From assembly GCA_022701365.1 (NCBI GenBank), contig JAKUHH010000167.1:186001-250000 (forward strand): a stretch of DNA of 64,000 nt, in the 5' to 3' direction. The notes under the pieces are model-generated. The model saw nothing but the letters and a program-made list of their open reading frames with translations, was not told the DNA's origin and made no database searches. This document shows positions 1-11,016 of this stretch, in pieces (position 1 is the stretch's first letter; the number at the start of each line of letters is the position of its first letter). This stretch comes from Mycocentrospora acerina (taxonomy: Eukaryota > Ascomycota > Dothideomycetes > Pleosporales). Made by a program: the position numbers and the translations under genes.

Positions 1-61
1 TAACGCCATGAAGATGCTTTTCCCCGTACGCCAACAGCCTTTCCAAACGCAGCCAATCGTC

Positions 62-868
62 TCACCCGCTGTTCTCTGGTCGCAATCCCATGGCCTCCTC
101 GAACTCATCCTCGTCTGCCTCTTCTTCCTCCATGCCTCCCATCGCTGTGTCCGCTTCGGTCCCATTACCACCCACCGGGCCCCCAACACCAAACTCGACA
201 GGCTCTTCGAACTCCCTCCCAAGATCCATTTCCTCATCGTCATCTCCATCTAATACCTCCTCCTCCCACTCTCCACGCATCCCCCATCCCACTCCCGTGA
301 AGCAGTACCTCTCTGGCGGCAGCCTGACCCCAAACTCCCTCTCTACCCTCGGCAACGCAATTTTATTCCTTTCCGACGCCATCTCCGCCATATATTCCTT
401 TGGCAAGATGCTCTGGAACTGTGCCTGCGCCCTGCCCCCGACGGCCGTACGCAGCGCATTCAAGCTCACCCCTTCGTCGACTTCCTCACGCTTCTTCTTG
501 CCGCCCGTGGGGATGTTCGGCACGGGGGGCTCGTATGCCAGCGCGTCGCTCAGGATGCCAGATGTGTAGCGGTAGGCGAAGTCGAGGAGCTGCAGGGGCA
601 CGCGCTCCGTGTAAGCGTTTACGCCCATGTGAGAGAGCACGAGGTGTAGGAGGCGCGCGTCGCGGGGGCGCTTTGTCGTGCCAGGGTCGGTGAGCGAAGT
701 TGAGGGGAAGAGAGCAGCTGTGGGGTTTGATGCGCCGTTAGGTTGTGGTAAGGGCTGCGAGGCTTGTTGTGAGGCCTGCGTGGTTGGAGGGCTCGGGTTT
801 GCACCATTGGTGGTCGTGGCGGGCGGGGTCGAGATGCCGTTTGGCATGTCGGCGGCGGGCGAGGCCAT
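62..868 (-). CDS. TAF9: TFIID/SAGA subunit TAF9 (histone-fold protein)
   Basis: Intronless gene for the TAF9 subunit shared by TFIID and the SAGA co-activator, a nuclear histone-fold protein that pairs with TAF6. The histone-fold is clear (PRDARLLHLVLSHMGV followed by ERVPLQLLDFAYRYTSGIL), then a basic patch with GGKKKREE and a very acidic C-terminus. The fold is preceded by a Pro/Thr/Asn-rich disordered leader. I chose the ATG at 868 (268 residues), because the sequence starting MASPAADMPNG resembles an ordinary short leader. An in-frame ATG at 1015 would give 317 residues and cannot be excluded. The family assignment rests on the conserved fold sequence; the acidic tail is typical of fungal forms. 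A second SAGA subunit, NGG1/ADA3, lies about 34 kb away, without sign of co-regulation. Confidence 0.9.
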   Translation of the reverse strand: MASPAADMPNGISTPPATTTNGANPSPPTTQASQQASQPLPQPNGASNPTAALFPSTSLTDPGTTKRPRDARLLHLVLSHMGVNAYTERVPLQLLDFAYRYTSGILSDALAYEPPVPNIPTGGKKKREEVDEGVSLNALRTAVGGRAQAQFQSILPKEYMAEMASERNKIALPRVEREFGVRLPPERYCFTGVGWGMRGEWEEEVLDGDDDEEMDLGREFEEPVEFGVGGPVGGNGTEADTAMGGMEEEEADEDEFEEAMGLRPENSG

Positions 869-1866
869 GGTGGACGGTGGGTGAGGGCAGGTGTTGGGTG
901 TGGGCGTGGGCGGTTCGTTGATGTTGGAGTGAGGCGCGTCGCGAAGTCGCATGGCACGCGGAGGTTGGCTAAGACTTGGCGCTAGTTGCGGCTCAGAGTG
1001 GGGCAGACCTCGCATTTTCTGGAGACAGCATCAGTCTCTTTATATTCTGACTGACTGACATCAGCGTTTGGTGCAGTTTCGAGTATTTTGATAACAAAAC
1101 ATTGAGTGCAGGCACTAAGAGAATTTTGATTTTTTTGTTTCTGGGAACATCCAGTAAGGCCTTGTTGGAACAGTACGTCTGTAAATGGCTTCGACACTAA
1201 AGCAATTGGTGAATAACGGCTTCACCAGAAATGCTACATTTCACTGAGCCTTTGCCACACCCGTATCGTCTATACTTGTTCGTCGTCTTCAGTATGGCTT
1301 CTGCTATCTGCCTTGAGGTATTCTTGTCATGCTCAATCGCATTCCTTGATTCCACGCAATGCCCATGCAAGGCGAGCCGAGCGGATATGTCGCTCAAAGA
1401 GTCCGCGAGCCCCATCAAGTCTCCCATTCGTACGACACTCGCACTCAATGAGCTTTTTGTAAATCCTACTCCTGAGTTGTGTGCGAATTTCGTGCTTTCT
1501 ACGCAGACTGCGACAAGCATACCACAACGAGACCTGTCCAGATATCGACATCGTGTGGGTGAAGGCCATCGGCAAAGAGCGCGTGAAGGACCTTTTCGTA
1601 TTCTTCAAGTCTTCGAATGATGGTACCCTCTCTCAGCCTTCCCGCTCTTGAACATGCGTCAGGACAAATCTTCCCCAGCACCTTGTGCATCATCGTATCC
1701 CAGTTTTGGTCCGTCGGGGCTTGAAGCTTCAGATTGCCTAGCGGGAGACAGCTCGGAGTCAAGACTTGAGATGGCCTTTACAAATCTTGCAGCTTCTGGA
1801 GCAGGTGGTGTTCACATCATCTAATATGATTAGCAAAAGAAGAGGATCATGTGGCGATTCAACGTA
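869..1866. other. Intergenic region with unassigned minus-strand open fragments
   Basis: About 1 kb between TAF9 and TMA23. It holds the TAF9 promoter. Minus-strand open stretches at 1499-1762 and 1197-1520 could be joined by a GT-AG intron near 1500-1535, but neither begins with a convincing ATG and I recognise no family. It may be a decayed or fast-evolving gene; I do not call it. Confidence 0.3.
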
Positions 1867-2451
1867 CTATTTCTTAGCTATACGCTTCTCATCTTTCTTC
1901 TGCATCCGGCGCAAGACATAGTCCTCAAGCGTTTGGTTTTTTGCAGCTGCGCGTTTTTCATACTGAGCCTTTTCCTCGGCTGTTAATTTGGCCAGCTTCT
2001 TCTGTGTCTTTTTCGCCTTCTTTGCCCCGTCCGATTGCCCATCTGCATCACGCTTGCGCTTGCTCTTTTTGCCATCTGTCTTCGCCGGGGTCTCACTATC
2101 AGACGTCGATGTAGCGGGTGTGTTTATCCCAGATGTTTCGGCGCTGTCAATCGTCCCCGCAATAGCTTCGCCTTTGACGAAAAATCCGTATAACCCGCCG
2201 CGATTGATTCCCTTCTCGCGAATTTGGCTAAGTGTGCTTTCTGCCCCGGTTCCGATGCTTTTCAGGCTCTCATCGAATGCGCGCATCCACCATTGGTCGT
2301 CTGTTGTCCATGCCGCCTTTTTCTTTCCAAGTCCTAACTGATCCTGCTTGTGCGCGATAAGGAGCGGCTTTTTTATGCCACGGCCGGTGCTGTCGAGGGA
2401 GTGGCCCGAGCCTTTCCAGCCCTGCGAGCGGAGGTAAGCTTCGGCGTTCAT
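1867..2451 (-). CDS. TMA23: G-patch nucleolar protein, TMA23-like
   Basis: Single-exon gene of 194 residues. The N-terminus carries a G-patch-like segment (AYLRSQGWKGSGHSLD, then RGIKKPLLIAHKQDQLGLG), the arrangement seen in yeast Tma23, a nucleolar ribosome-biogenesis protein. A tryptophan-rich stretch (DDQWWMRAFDESLKSIG) and a Lys-rich C-terminus with several nuclear/nucleolar basic clusters (KKSKRKRDAD, AKKAKKTQKKLAK) follow. The reading frame is open upstream to 2523, but the ATG at 2451 starts the conserved sequence directly and is preferred. It is divergent from the SDR gene across about 340 bp. UTP11 and FRG1 in the same window act in the same compartment; I infer no linkage. Function is inferred from family resemblance. 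Confidence 0.8.
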   Translation of the reverse strand: MNAEAYLRSQGWKGSGHSLDSTGRGIKKPLLIAHKQDQLGLGKKKAAWTTDDQWWMRAFDESLKSIGTGAESTLSQIREKGINRGGLYGFFVKGEAIAGTIDSAETSGINTPATSTSDSETPAKTDGKKSKRKRDADGQSDGAKKAKKTQKKLAKLTAEEKAQYEKRAAAKNQTLEDYVLRRMQKKDEKRIAKK

Positions 2452-2789
2452 TATGAAAATATTATAGAAGGCTGAAAAAGTGAACGTTGAGACCTGGCGG
2501 TTTTCGAAGACGCGATCGCGCAAACAAAATTAAGTGGGTCGCAATCTTGGCGGCTTCTCGTGTAGAATGGGGTCGGAATTTGGAGAAGACGAACCCGTGC
2601 CGAGGTAGAATTGGGGCGTTTTCACGTTCTCGAGCATCAATCACGGTCTTTCACAAGCTAAGTTCGCTTTCACACGATAACATTTCAAAAACGGTTCTGA
2701 GCCCCAAAATCACTTTGTTCCCTGACACCCTTGCCTGTAGAGCAGTACCTACTCCTATAACCACCAACTCTCCAGCCCAGAAACACCAA
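2452..2789. promoter_or_regulatory. Divergent promoter region TMA23 / SDR
   Basis: 338 bp between divergent start codons. It must hold both promoters. No individual element was recognised with confidence. Confidence 0.4.
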
Positions 2790-3578
2790 ATGAAGATCGC
2801 AGACCGCACATTCATTATCAGCGGTGGCGTCTCCGGCCTCGGACTCGCGACGGCTCGCGATCTGCACGCTCAAGGGGCCTACGTCTCTCTCCTGGATTTG
2901 AATGGCGACAACGGAGCTTCTGTCGTTGCAGAACTCGGCCCACGCTCCAAGTTCTTCGAAACCGATGTATCAAACACAGAGGCCATCGCGGCTGCTGTCG
3001 CTGGCACAGTCACATGGGTCAAAGAAACAGGGAAGCCTATCGGCGGCGTGGTAGCAGGGGCTGGTGTCGGTATGCCAGGTCTGATCGTGGACAAGAAGAA
3101 TGCGCCGTTGTCGATCGAAAGTATCGATTTCGTGCTGAATATCAACCTGCGGGGGACGTTGGATCTGATTCGCCAGGCGGTACCACACATGACGACGAAC
3201 ACGCCCCTGGGTCCGGACGGCGAGCGTGGTGTGATCATCATGATCGCGTCTTCCGCTGCGTTCGATGGGCAGATGGGGCAGGTGGCATATGCAGCGAGCA
3301 AAGGAGCGGTAGCAAGTTTGACGCTTCCACTTGCGAGGGATCTGTCGAAATATGGGATCAGAGCAGTGACGATCGCACCTAGTATGTTTGACAGCGCAAT
3401 GACGAGGATGATGAGCAGCAAAGTTAAACAGAGTCTGGAAACCTCAATGGAGTTCCCCAAGAGAGCCGGAGAGCCGGAGGAGTTTGCGCGGTTGGTGCGG
3501 GAGTGTGTGGGCAATGAGATGTTGAATGGAACGGTGTTGCGGTTGGACGGTGCTATGCGAATGCCGGCGAGGCTCTGA
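2790..3578 (+). CDS. Short-chain dehydrogenase, 3-hydroxyacyl-CoA dehydrogenase type II-like
   Basis: Intronless 262-residue classical SDR. The N-terminal nucleotide-binding loop reads SGGVSGLGLATARDL, an acidic residue follows beta-2 (LLDLNGD, predicting NAD preference), the catalytic serine lies in IASSAAF and the YxxxK pair in AYAASKGA. Overall it most resembles HSD17B10/type II 3-hydroxyacyl-CoA dehydrogenases, usually mitochondrial enzymes of branched-chain and short-chain acyl-CoA oxidation. The usual NAG motif after beta-4 appears as VVAGAGVG, so the customary asparagine is replaced. The C-terminus (TVLRLDGAMRMP) is typical. The frame is open upstream to 2487 but the ATG at 2790 begins the domain exactly. 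Substrate is inferred from similarity only. Confidence 0.82.
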   Translation: MKIADRTFIISGGVSGLGLATARDLHAQGAYVSLLDLNGDNGASVVAELGPRSKFFETDVSNTEAIAAAVAGTVTWVKETGKPIGGVVAGAGVGMPGLIVDKKNAPLSIESIDFVLNINLRGTLDLIRQAVPHMTTNTPLGPDGERGVIIMIASSAAFDGQMGQVAYAASKGAVASLTLPLARDLSKYGIRAVTIAPSMFDSAMTRMMSSKVKQSLETSMEFPKRAGEPEEFARLVRECVGNEMLNGTVLRLDGAMRMPARL

Positions 3579-3799
3579 AAAATGGGGACGGTAAAGTAGA
3601 GGCTAGATATCTTCAAGCATCTATCATCGAACCAGCGCTCCAAGGATCACGGCTATACCACCATGCGCATTGTCTCCATTGTGCTATCACGCCTGTTGGC
3701 ACTCGCCAAACGTGATAGAATATGCGTCGTGACAGCCCATTGACACTTCAGAGGCGTCAACGTAGCTCTGGCCGCCTTACGCCCCAATATACAGTCCGC

Positions 3800-4745
3800 T
3801 CAGCGCTTGCGCTCTCGAATCTTGAACTTAACTCCATGCTTGTTGGTTCCTCCAACCGAGTTGTTCATCTTGGCACGCTGCTTCTCGAGCTCCTCCTCAG
3901 CAGCTACGAGCTGTTGTTCGCGATTCTTTGCCATTTCCAATCGGTATGCAGTTCGCGATTGCGCACGTTTCCTCGTCTTGTTAAAGATTTTGCCCTGCTT
4001 TTCAGCCACCTTTTGCGCCTCCAGCTGCTTCTTCGAAAGTGTCTTTGACCTTGGTGCGGCTTCCACTTCATCGCCTTCGCCTTCGTCTTCTGAATCCTCC
4101 GTTTGGGAGTCCTGCACATACTTTATGTTCGACTGTGATGTAAGCTTTGTCGGAATGTCCTCTCCACGCCCAAACCACGCCTCTGGATCAAACTCCTCCT
4201 GCTCCTCTTCGTTCTCCACGAATACCCTGTGCTTGCTCTTGACGCCACCATTTCTGTCTTTCAGTGCGCGCACCTCGCCTTCCTCCAGAACCAGCCTCTG
4301 TTCCAGCTCTTTCCTCTCCTTCCTGGCCATTTGCAACATTGTCCGAATATAACCAGCATCTTGCGTCTTCAATAGCTTGACAACTTCCATGCTCAGTGCC
4401 GTGTTTCCGCGATCAGCCACCTTCTTGCCTTTCGAATCCACCTTGGACGACATCATCTTGAAGGAGAATTCATCGGGGTTTCGTTCGCGGGCTTTCTCGC
4501 TCAATATCTTCAGTTTGGCCTTCTTTTGACGATGGTCGGCGGCGCGAAGTTTGTAGTCCTACAGCATGGTCAGCCGACATTCACATAGAGGTACATCGTA
4601 GTCAGGGCGACTTATGTGTATGCGAGACCTAGGTGCGACGTAAACTTACCTTGCGTTTCTCGAGAAGACCCCATTTCTCGCGTTCAGCAGGCTGCGCGCG
4701 TTCTTTGTGGTTGCGCCGCTGTACGGCATTTCGCATAGAGGACAT
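3800..4745 (-). CDS. UTP11: U3 snoRNA-associated protein 11 (UTP11)
   Basis: Two exons, 4745-4650 and 4558-3800, joined by a 91-nt intron with donor GTAAGT and acceptor CTGTAG in phase 0; the product is 284 residues. Exon 1 encodes the conserved start (MSSMRNAVQRRNHKERAQP, then WGLLEKRK). Exon 2 continues with DYKLRAADHRQKKAKLKIL and SEKARERNPDEF, which are hallmarks of Utp11, a component of the small-subunit processome acting in 18S rRNA maturation in the nucleolus. The rest is charged and probably helical, ending KFKIRERKR. Human and yeast forms are about 250 residues, so this one is slightly long through an acidic central stretch. The gene is convergent with the SDR gene, with a 221-bp gap. 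Confidence 0.93.
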
Positions 4746-7144
4746 TTTGGCGGATTGTTGCGTATTTTGGGATGTTACCAAAAGGGCGTTAGAAATGTCC
4801 AAATTTTTGATACCGATAAGTCGCGCCAAGATTGCGTGAAATCGGCCTGGCTCTACCTCGCTGACTAAGCTTGTAACTAGCCACAACCAAACACGACTTC
4901 CATCCTACACCTGTCTGATCTCCCAGACAACCTATCAATTTTTGTTTAAGGCAGGACCCTGTTAGCTATGAGTTCAGCAAGTACGGTTTGACTCATCTGT
5001 TCTATAGGATAGGCCATGTCTTGACTAGCTTTGCTACGTACAATATCGCAGATCAATCTCGTCGGCCTCCTGCTATACAGCAGCGTCCATCGGATCTTCC
5101 CTTTCACGTAGCCTCATTTGACACCAAAGTATCGTTAAGTAGCCAAAATCAAAACAGAAGCAGTGCTTATTCAGGAATTGTCTTCGCTTTCGAAATTGAG
5201 GCCAGTCATTGCAGACACCTTCAACAGCATATGCGCTATGTCACGTTTAGACTCTACAGCTCATTCATCCACAGGCACTCCTTAGATTACCTTTTGGTAA
5301 TCAGGGCAGCGTAAATTTCGGTCATGAAATGACCTGACTTCTTTGAGACCTACAAAAGGATTTCGATTCAGCCGGCTCGCATGGACCAGTCTGTATCCTC
5401 GTAGATTACTCGTAGCTGCATACTGACACAAAATCTCACTACCAATTAATGGAGAAAAATTACTAGGTAATCCAAGCCATTCAGTGATGAGAATGCACTG
5501 TATGCCGTAAATCTAGGCCGAGACTGTCTTGAGATATTTGACATGGCCGCTTGCTTGCCCAGGTTGATCTGCCGTGGCACCCTTCACGATAGGTCGAACG
5601 GTAGTGATCTAGAATGCAATATCTCGCCACGAATCGTATATGATGGGGCGTGGTTTGCATTTGGCCGACGACGGCGGCAAGGCCAGAGATTAAACCCAAA
5701 GTACCACACTGGCAAATTCCTTCTCGTAGCATGCACTGGCTGGAATTGGATCCTTGGTTCTGCGCCTGGAAAATCTCTAGAATCCCTGAATTACAGTCTA
5801 TGCATGCCATGCTACGGACGTTCATCGGTCAATCGGAGATCTCGATAAGTTAGACGCGGTCAGACAAAACTGGATGCATATCCGGACGACTTGCTTTTTT
5901 TATTGCAATTTTCACTATTAGTTTGATGACTATTGGATCGTAGGGGCAGCGAAGTCGCGACGGAGTTTGACCATTTGCGCAGACTCCATTGATGCCGAGT
6001 GGAAACGCTCGATACAAGATTCCTTCCCGGTCACACGGGAGGCATTTGGCACCCGCCACCATTGGGAAGAAAACATTAGTTCTGGATAGAGATTCGTTTA
6101 TATTGCACAAACGCCACTACAATATCTCGAATCCTGATGCCCAATTTGGGGGTGGTCGAACAAAAAGAGCACGCGTCCCGTAAACTTCTTCGTATCAAAA
6201 CGGAGATCATTTCACACTGGCCACCCCTTCGCTGTATCGTACCGCGAGCTTCATCTTACACTGAAACAAAGCGATCCGTAAAGTCCCTCTACTCAGTATT
6301 GGGCCACTTGTTTCTTGTTACTTGGCTACAAAATACCTTCTTGTTTCACTTCTCGCCTGTACTCCCCTTTGAGATTTTGCGAAGCACCTGTACCTCCCAC
6401 GCACCTCCCACACCTGCATATGAACATCTTCATGACCCGGCAAAAAGTTGTTGCACAAATCAACTCGCTCTTGGCACTCGTTCTCACGTTTCAGGGTGTG
6501 TTGGCCGCGGAATGAACCCTGTCATTTGAAACGCCAAGGATGGATTTGAACGTTTGCCCAGAAACTCATCTCCTTTTGGATGGGCCTACGCAACCGCGGA
6601 ATAATTGCTGTCACATATGCGTGAGTCTGCGTCAATACCGTGAGGAGGGTATTTGCTCCTGGAGTCGAGTATGCAGAGTACAACCTCGGTTGTACCAATA
6701 AATTGACAAAAGAGGTCATCAAAGCGAGATTGGTGCGAAATACTGCAAGCTTTTGACCACCCCATGCAGGCAGCGTTAAGAATAGCTTGGCAACACCCTG
6801 CTTCGCCTTCGCTAAGGGCGGAAACGGTCGGATACCTTCTTGGCTGGTCGAGATCGAGAAATGTGGGGATACCTTCCTGTGGCCCTCTCGGCTAAGATCC
6901 AACATGCGCTCCTCCAAGTCATGCTCCGACCCTCTTGCAATTTCCTATCCGCCGAGAGAGGAATTGACAGTTCGCACTCCCAAGCGGAGACGGGTGATAA
7001 GCACTTGTATAAGACAAAATGATATACCCACATTGACAACCATCAATTCATCCGGTTTCACTTTCAGTCACTCTTTTTAGATCTAGAAGATCTCATTCGT
7101 CGGTTTCTTTCACATACATACAATTCACCTTATTTTCAATCAAC
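4746..7144. other. Gene-poor interval upstream of the pectate lyase
   Basis: 2.4 kb with only short open frames lacking recognisable domains or splice structure. The last several hundred bases must hold the pectate lyase promoter. A GGCTAA hexamer at 6890-6895 matches the relaxed XlnR motif, but a single hexamer is weak evidence. Nothing else could be supported. Confidence 0.4.
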
Positions 7145-8354
7145 ATGAAGTTCTCCCAAGTTGAACTTGTGGCTCTTATTGCCAGCATTGCGTCGGCCCA
7201 GACGCTCAATATTCCTACCAGAGTCGGCGATATCATTTCGCTCCCTGCACCCAGCGTCCTCACTGGCAGCTTTGATGGTGGCAATGCTGAGTATGATCGT
7301 GGTCATGCGTGTGACTCTGATGAGGATACCGGCAGCGACAACGCCGTCTTCGTTCTCGAGGATGGTGCCAGTCTCTCCAACGTCATTATTGGAAGTGATG
7401 CCCTTGAAGGTGTTCACTGCCTTGGTATGTCCAAATCTTCCGGCGGTGCCTTTGACATGTTAACACCGAATAGGATCCTGCACACTGACTAATGTTTGGT
7501 TCCGTGACGTTTGCGAGGACGCCATCTCTATCCTTGGGACGGGCGATGCCCTTATTGTCGGGGGTGGGGCCCAGGAGGCCATTGACAAGGTTGTTCAGCA
7601 CAACGGTGCAGGCACTGTCACGATCAGAGACTACACTGTTGTCAACGCTGGAAAGCTTTACCGCTCTTGCGGTGATTGCACCAACAACCAAGCCAAGAGC
7701 CCCCGTAAGGTCATTGTTGAGAATGTGCGTGCCTTCGGCCTGAAGTCCGACCTGGTCGGCATCAACTCCAACTTCGGCGACAGTGCTACCATCAGCGGAT
7801 CCTGCGGAATTACCAACAAGGTCTGCCAGGAGTACAAAGGTGTTAACAAGGGCAATGGTGCTAAGAGCGAGAAAGTCAGCACTACCGACAGCTGCACGGG
7901 TGCTCAGGCCCTGCTCGAGGCTCTGCCCGCCTGCAGTGCTGACGAGGAGCTCCCTACTCCTGAAGTCCCATCCACCACTGCTTCTGCTGAAGAGCCTACT
8001 GCTACTCCTGAGCCCACCTCTACCGCGGATGAGCCTGTCATCACTGCTGAGCCTACCAGTGCTGTTGAGACCCCTGAGCCCACAGTTGTTGCCCCTATCA
8101 CCGAGGAGCCTTCCACCAGCGTTGCTCCCTCCACCTTTGTGACCAAGACTAGCTCGGTGAGCACAATTTAAATATCCCATATTATCATTCCTTGTACTAA
8201 GACGGCTCAGACTTCTGCCGCCTCTGAGGAGACCGGTTCGTCCGGAAGCGTTGCTCTGTACGGACAGTGTGGAGGAAATGGCTACACCGGCTCTACCGAG
8301 TGTGCCGCTGGCACATGCACTGAGCAAAACATCTGGTACTCACAGTGCGTCTAG
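7145..8354 (+). CDS. Secreted pectate lyase, family PL3, with C-terminal CBM1
   Basis: Three exons (7145-7424, 7474-8156, 8202-8354; the last acceptor could also be 8211) give about 371 residues. Residues 1-18 are a signal peptide (MKFSQVELVALIASIASA). The PL3 parallel beta-helix follows, with AVFVLEDGASLSNVIIG, EGVHCLGSCTLTNVWF and GKLYRSCGDC. A Thr/Pro/Glu/Ser-rich linker leads to a fungal cellulose-binding module (LYGQCGGNGYTGSTEC ... NIWYSQCV) at the extreme C-terminus. The enzyme should cleave de-esterified polygalacturonate by Ca-dependent beta-elimination, outside the cell. Most fungal PL3 enzymes are about 230-260 residues and lack a CBM, so the linker-CBM1 addition is notable; it sits on its own exon. 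The gene is flanked by long gene-poor stretches. Confidence 0.92.
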
Positions 8355-11016
8355 GTGCTGTGCATGAGAAAAATTGGTCCAAATTGTGCCTTCTACTGTA
8401 GACTTTTAAATGTATATATTATTATTTGATGATTGGAAGAAACTCTGCAGAGAGTATGGCGAGTAATCAAATTCAAAAATTACTCCCTGATAATGAGAGT
8501 TTTAGATGCTTTTGAATGACAGAAAGTGTACGTAATGTAGGATTTAACTAGGCGACACCGCTTCGGCCGGTTTGGTGCGAATTTTCTGTTTGATACTCTC
8601 ATGTGGACACAGACAAGCAATGACAAATTTTGTTGTGCTTGTACGCATTCGAAAGAGCCGAATAATCAAAACGATAATTAACTTCTCGAACAAACCCGGG
8701 GAATGAAATGACGACAATACAACTACCGAAGGTAATGTCCAATCTTGGAATACTTATTCTTGAGAAGACTATTATCTTCTACGCCACGACTGCTAAAGTC
8801 AAATTTAGTTGCCTTTATGCAATAACAAGCTGTTCTATCTTAGCTTCACTTCAGAAACCTGTGTCGGGTCTCGATATCATATTTGAGTACCTCGAGATGC
8901 AAAGCCGATAGCAGTCGCGTACGACAGCAAGCATAGAGCGTAGCAAATACCTAAAGCTCATCAACGGCGTACACCTGTGACTTTTTTTTTTAGAGAAGAT
9001 GTACTATAATAACATCAACAAATCTGTGTTCTTCTATTTACACTAGCGTCTATGGTTTTTTATGCTGCAGCGAAAAAAAAGATCGTTGAGTTATGAGCAT
9101 TCTGTTGTAACACAGGAAAATTCCAAGTCCTCGTACGAATTTGGAATGACAAATAATCGTAGATTTATCATTCACTGCAATTTGCATTCCTTGTCGCAAA
9201 GATAGATCCGACAACCGGCAGATATGCGAGTTTTAAGTTGACGGTGATCCTGCATCAAAAACATTGCACCCACTACATCGGTACGTCTCAACCTCCCAAC
9301 GCTAGATATCCATGGTCCGAATGACATATGCAGGGCGGCAACCATATTGGAGAATTCTACGGCGATACTGAATGCTCTGACAAGACCAAGACAACTTGGG
9401 GTAAATCACTCGAATGCTTGGCACACACTTTGAAGTCGCATTACTTTTCACGATGATAGGCTATTTTGTGCGCTCTGTAACGAGGGAAAGTACTCAACAC
9501 GAGAATCGGGTTGACGGGACGTTTGACATTGACGTTACAAGCCCTTAGCTTAGACTACCGTTTCGACTATGTCGAGCAAATGACAACTTGGCATGAACCC
9601 TTTTCAGACACGAGCTCAGATTTTAGCGGAGTAATATCCGATACCAGTGAACAGGGAAACTGGTGGTCATGTATTTGTACTCTCAAGACTACATGTCCAA
9701 GGCATTAATCAAGATGACGAGCGCCATGAGACTCCTCAGGTTTTGCTAGCCGATGAAAAGGCGGGACTGGCCGAGAATTGGGAGCACAGATGAGAACTGC
9801 CGGGACTAAGAGAGGATCTCCCGGCCGTCGCGCTGACAGCATTGTCCTTGGCAGGCTGTTGTGAGGGTGTGATAACGAATGGACTCCGAGGGATCGACCT
9901 GGGCTCATAAACAATGACGAAGATGGCGAAACGTGATGGCCTTATTTCTGTGGCTAAGGAGCTATATTCAAATGATTGGGCGCGAAATAATCTCATTAAT
10001 GAGCTGTGACAGTATGGAATCCATCTTGAGAATATTCGGGTCGGGCTAAAACCTCGGCCCGGGCAGGCATGTACGATCTTCCGCTATAAGAAATGTAATA
10101 CAAGGCGGACATATCAGTCTACACCGTACACCTGGTGTGGGGTCAATGACGTGCACATGGTATTGTCAGAACTTGGGCAGACGAGAAGAACCACCTCTCC
10201 GTGGCAAACGCGCGTCCGGACGACGGCCATCATTCGGCGTTTTGGGGGTACCTTAAATATCAAAGCATTTGATTTGATGTTGGAGGTGGCTGTGAGTGGG
10301 GTGTGCTGGTGCTCGTTGAAGTGAACCAGTGTCCTGTTCACGTCAGACCATAGCGCATGTCCATGCATGAAGCTTGTACAGTGTATCGCATACAACGATC
10401 CCGGTAAATACCGCTGCCTGATATTGCAACAACATCTTCCGGAGGTCTTGTTCAGCACTATTGAAGAATACCGAGGAGCTTCACTGTTGCCTCTAGCGGT
10501 GAGCACTTGTGCTAGTGTCTTTCTGTGCAACTGCCTTCTCGTGCAACTATCTGCACTGCCCTCTTAGGCTATACAGAGTCAGTGCCCGCCTCATACCGTG
10601 AATCACCGGCATTCTGGTTATGTTGCGTAGTTTGTTGCGCACCACGCAGACATTGATATACCGACGTTCGCAGATGCGGCAGTCGCAGTCGAAGTGGAAA
10701 GAAGGAAACTAGCACTAGCGCAGATCAGCCCGCACTGTGGAGCTCCCAGACTTTGCACACGGCACCACGGTTCAGCGCATGAAGACTCATCGGAACAATT
10801 CCACCTGCATTGACCTCTTTGCGCCCTAGCTGGTCGCCTCGTGTGCATGACGCCCGCCTACCTGAAACGCCGTCTCTTGTAGCACTACGAATGTACAGCC
10901 TGGGATCCACGGTCACCCAACAGACAAGGCCGTGTTGACCGACAGCTTTATATTTCGAGTCTGAGTCGTCATGCTATCTAGTTGTCAACAGATGCTGCAG
11001 CGAAAAGTTTGGTTAA
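8355..11016. other. Gene-poor, partly AT-rich interval
   Basis: 2.66 kb between pectate lyase and THG1. The first kilobase is AT-rich with homopolymer runs. Short ORFs on both strands have no recognisable similarity. No terminal repeats or transposase fragments were seen. Confidence 0.4.

Noticed and set aside
8355..11016. Transposon relic or RIP-degraded element
   Set aside because: No terminal repeats, target-site duplications or reverse transcriptase/transposase fragments; AT content is only moderately raised.
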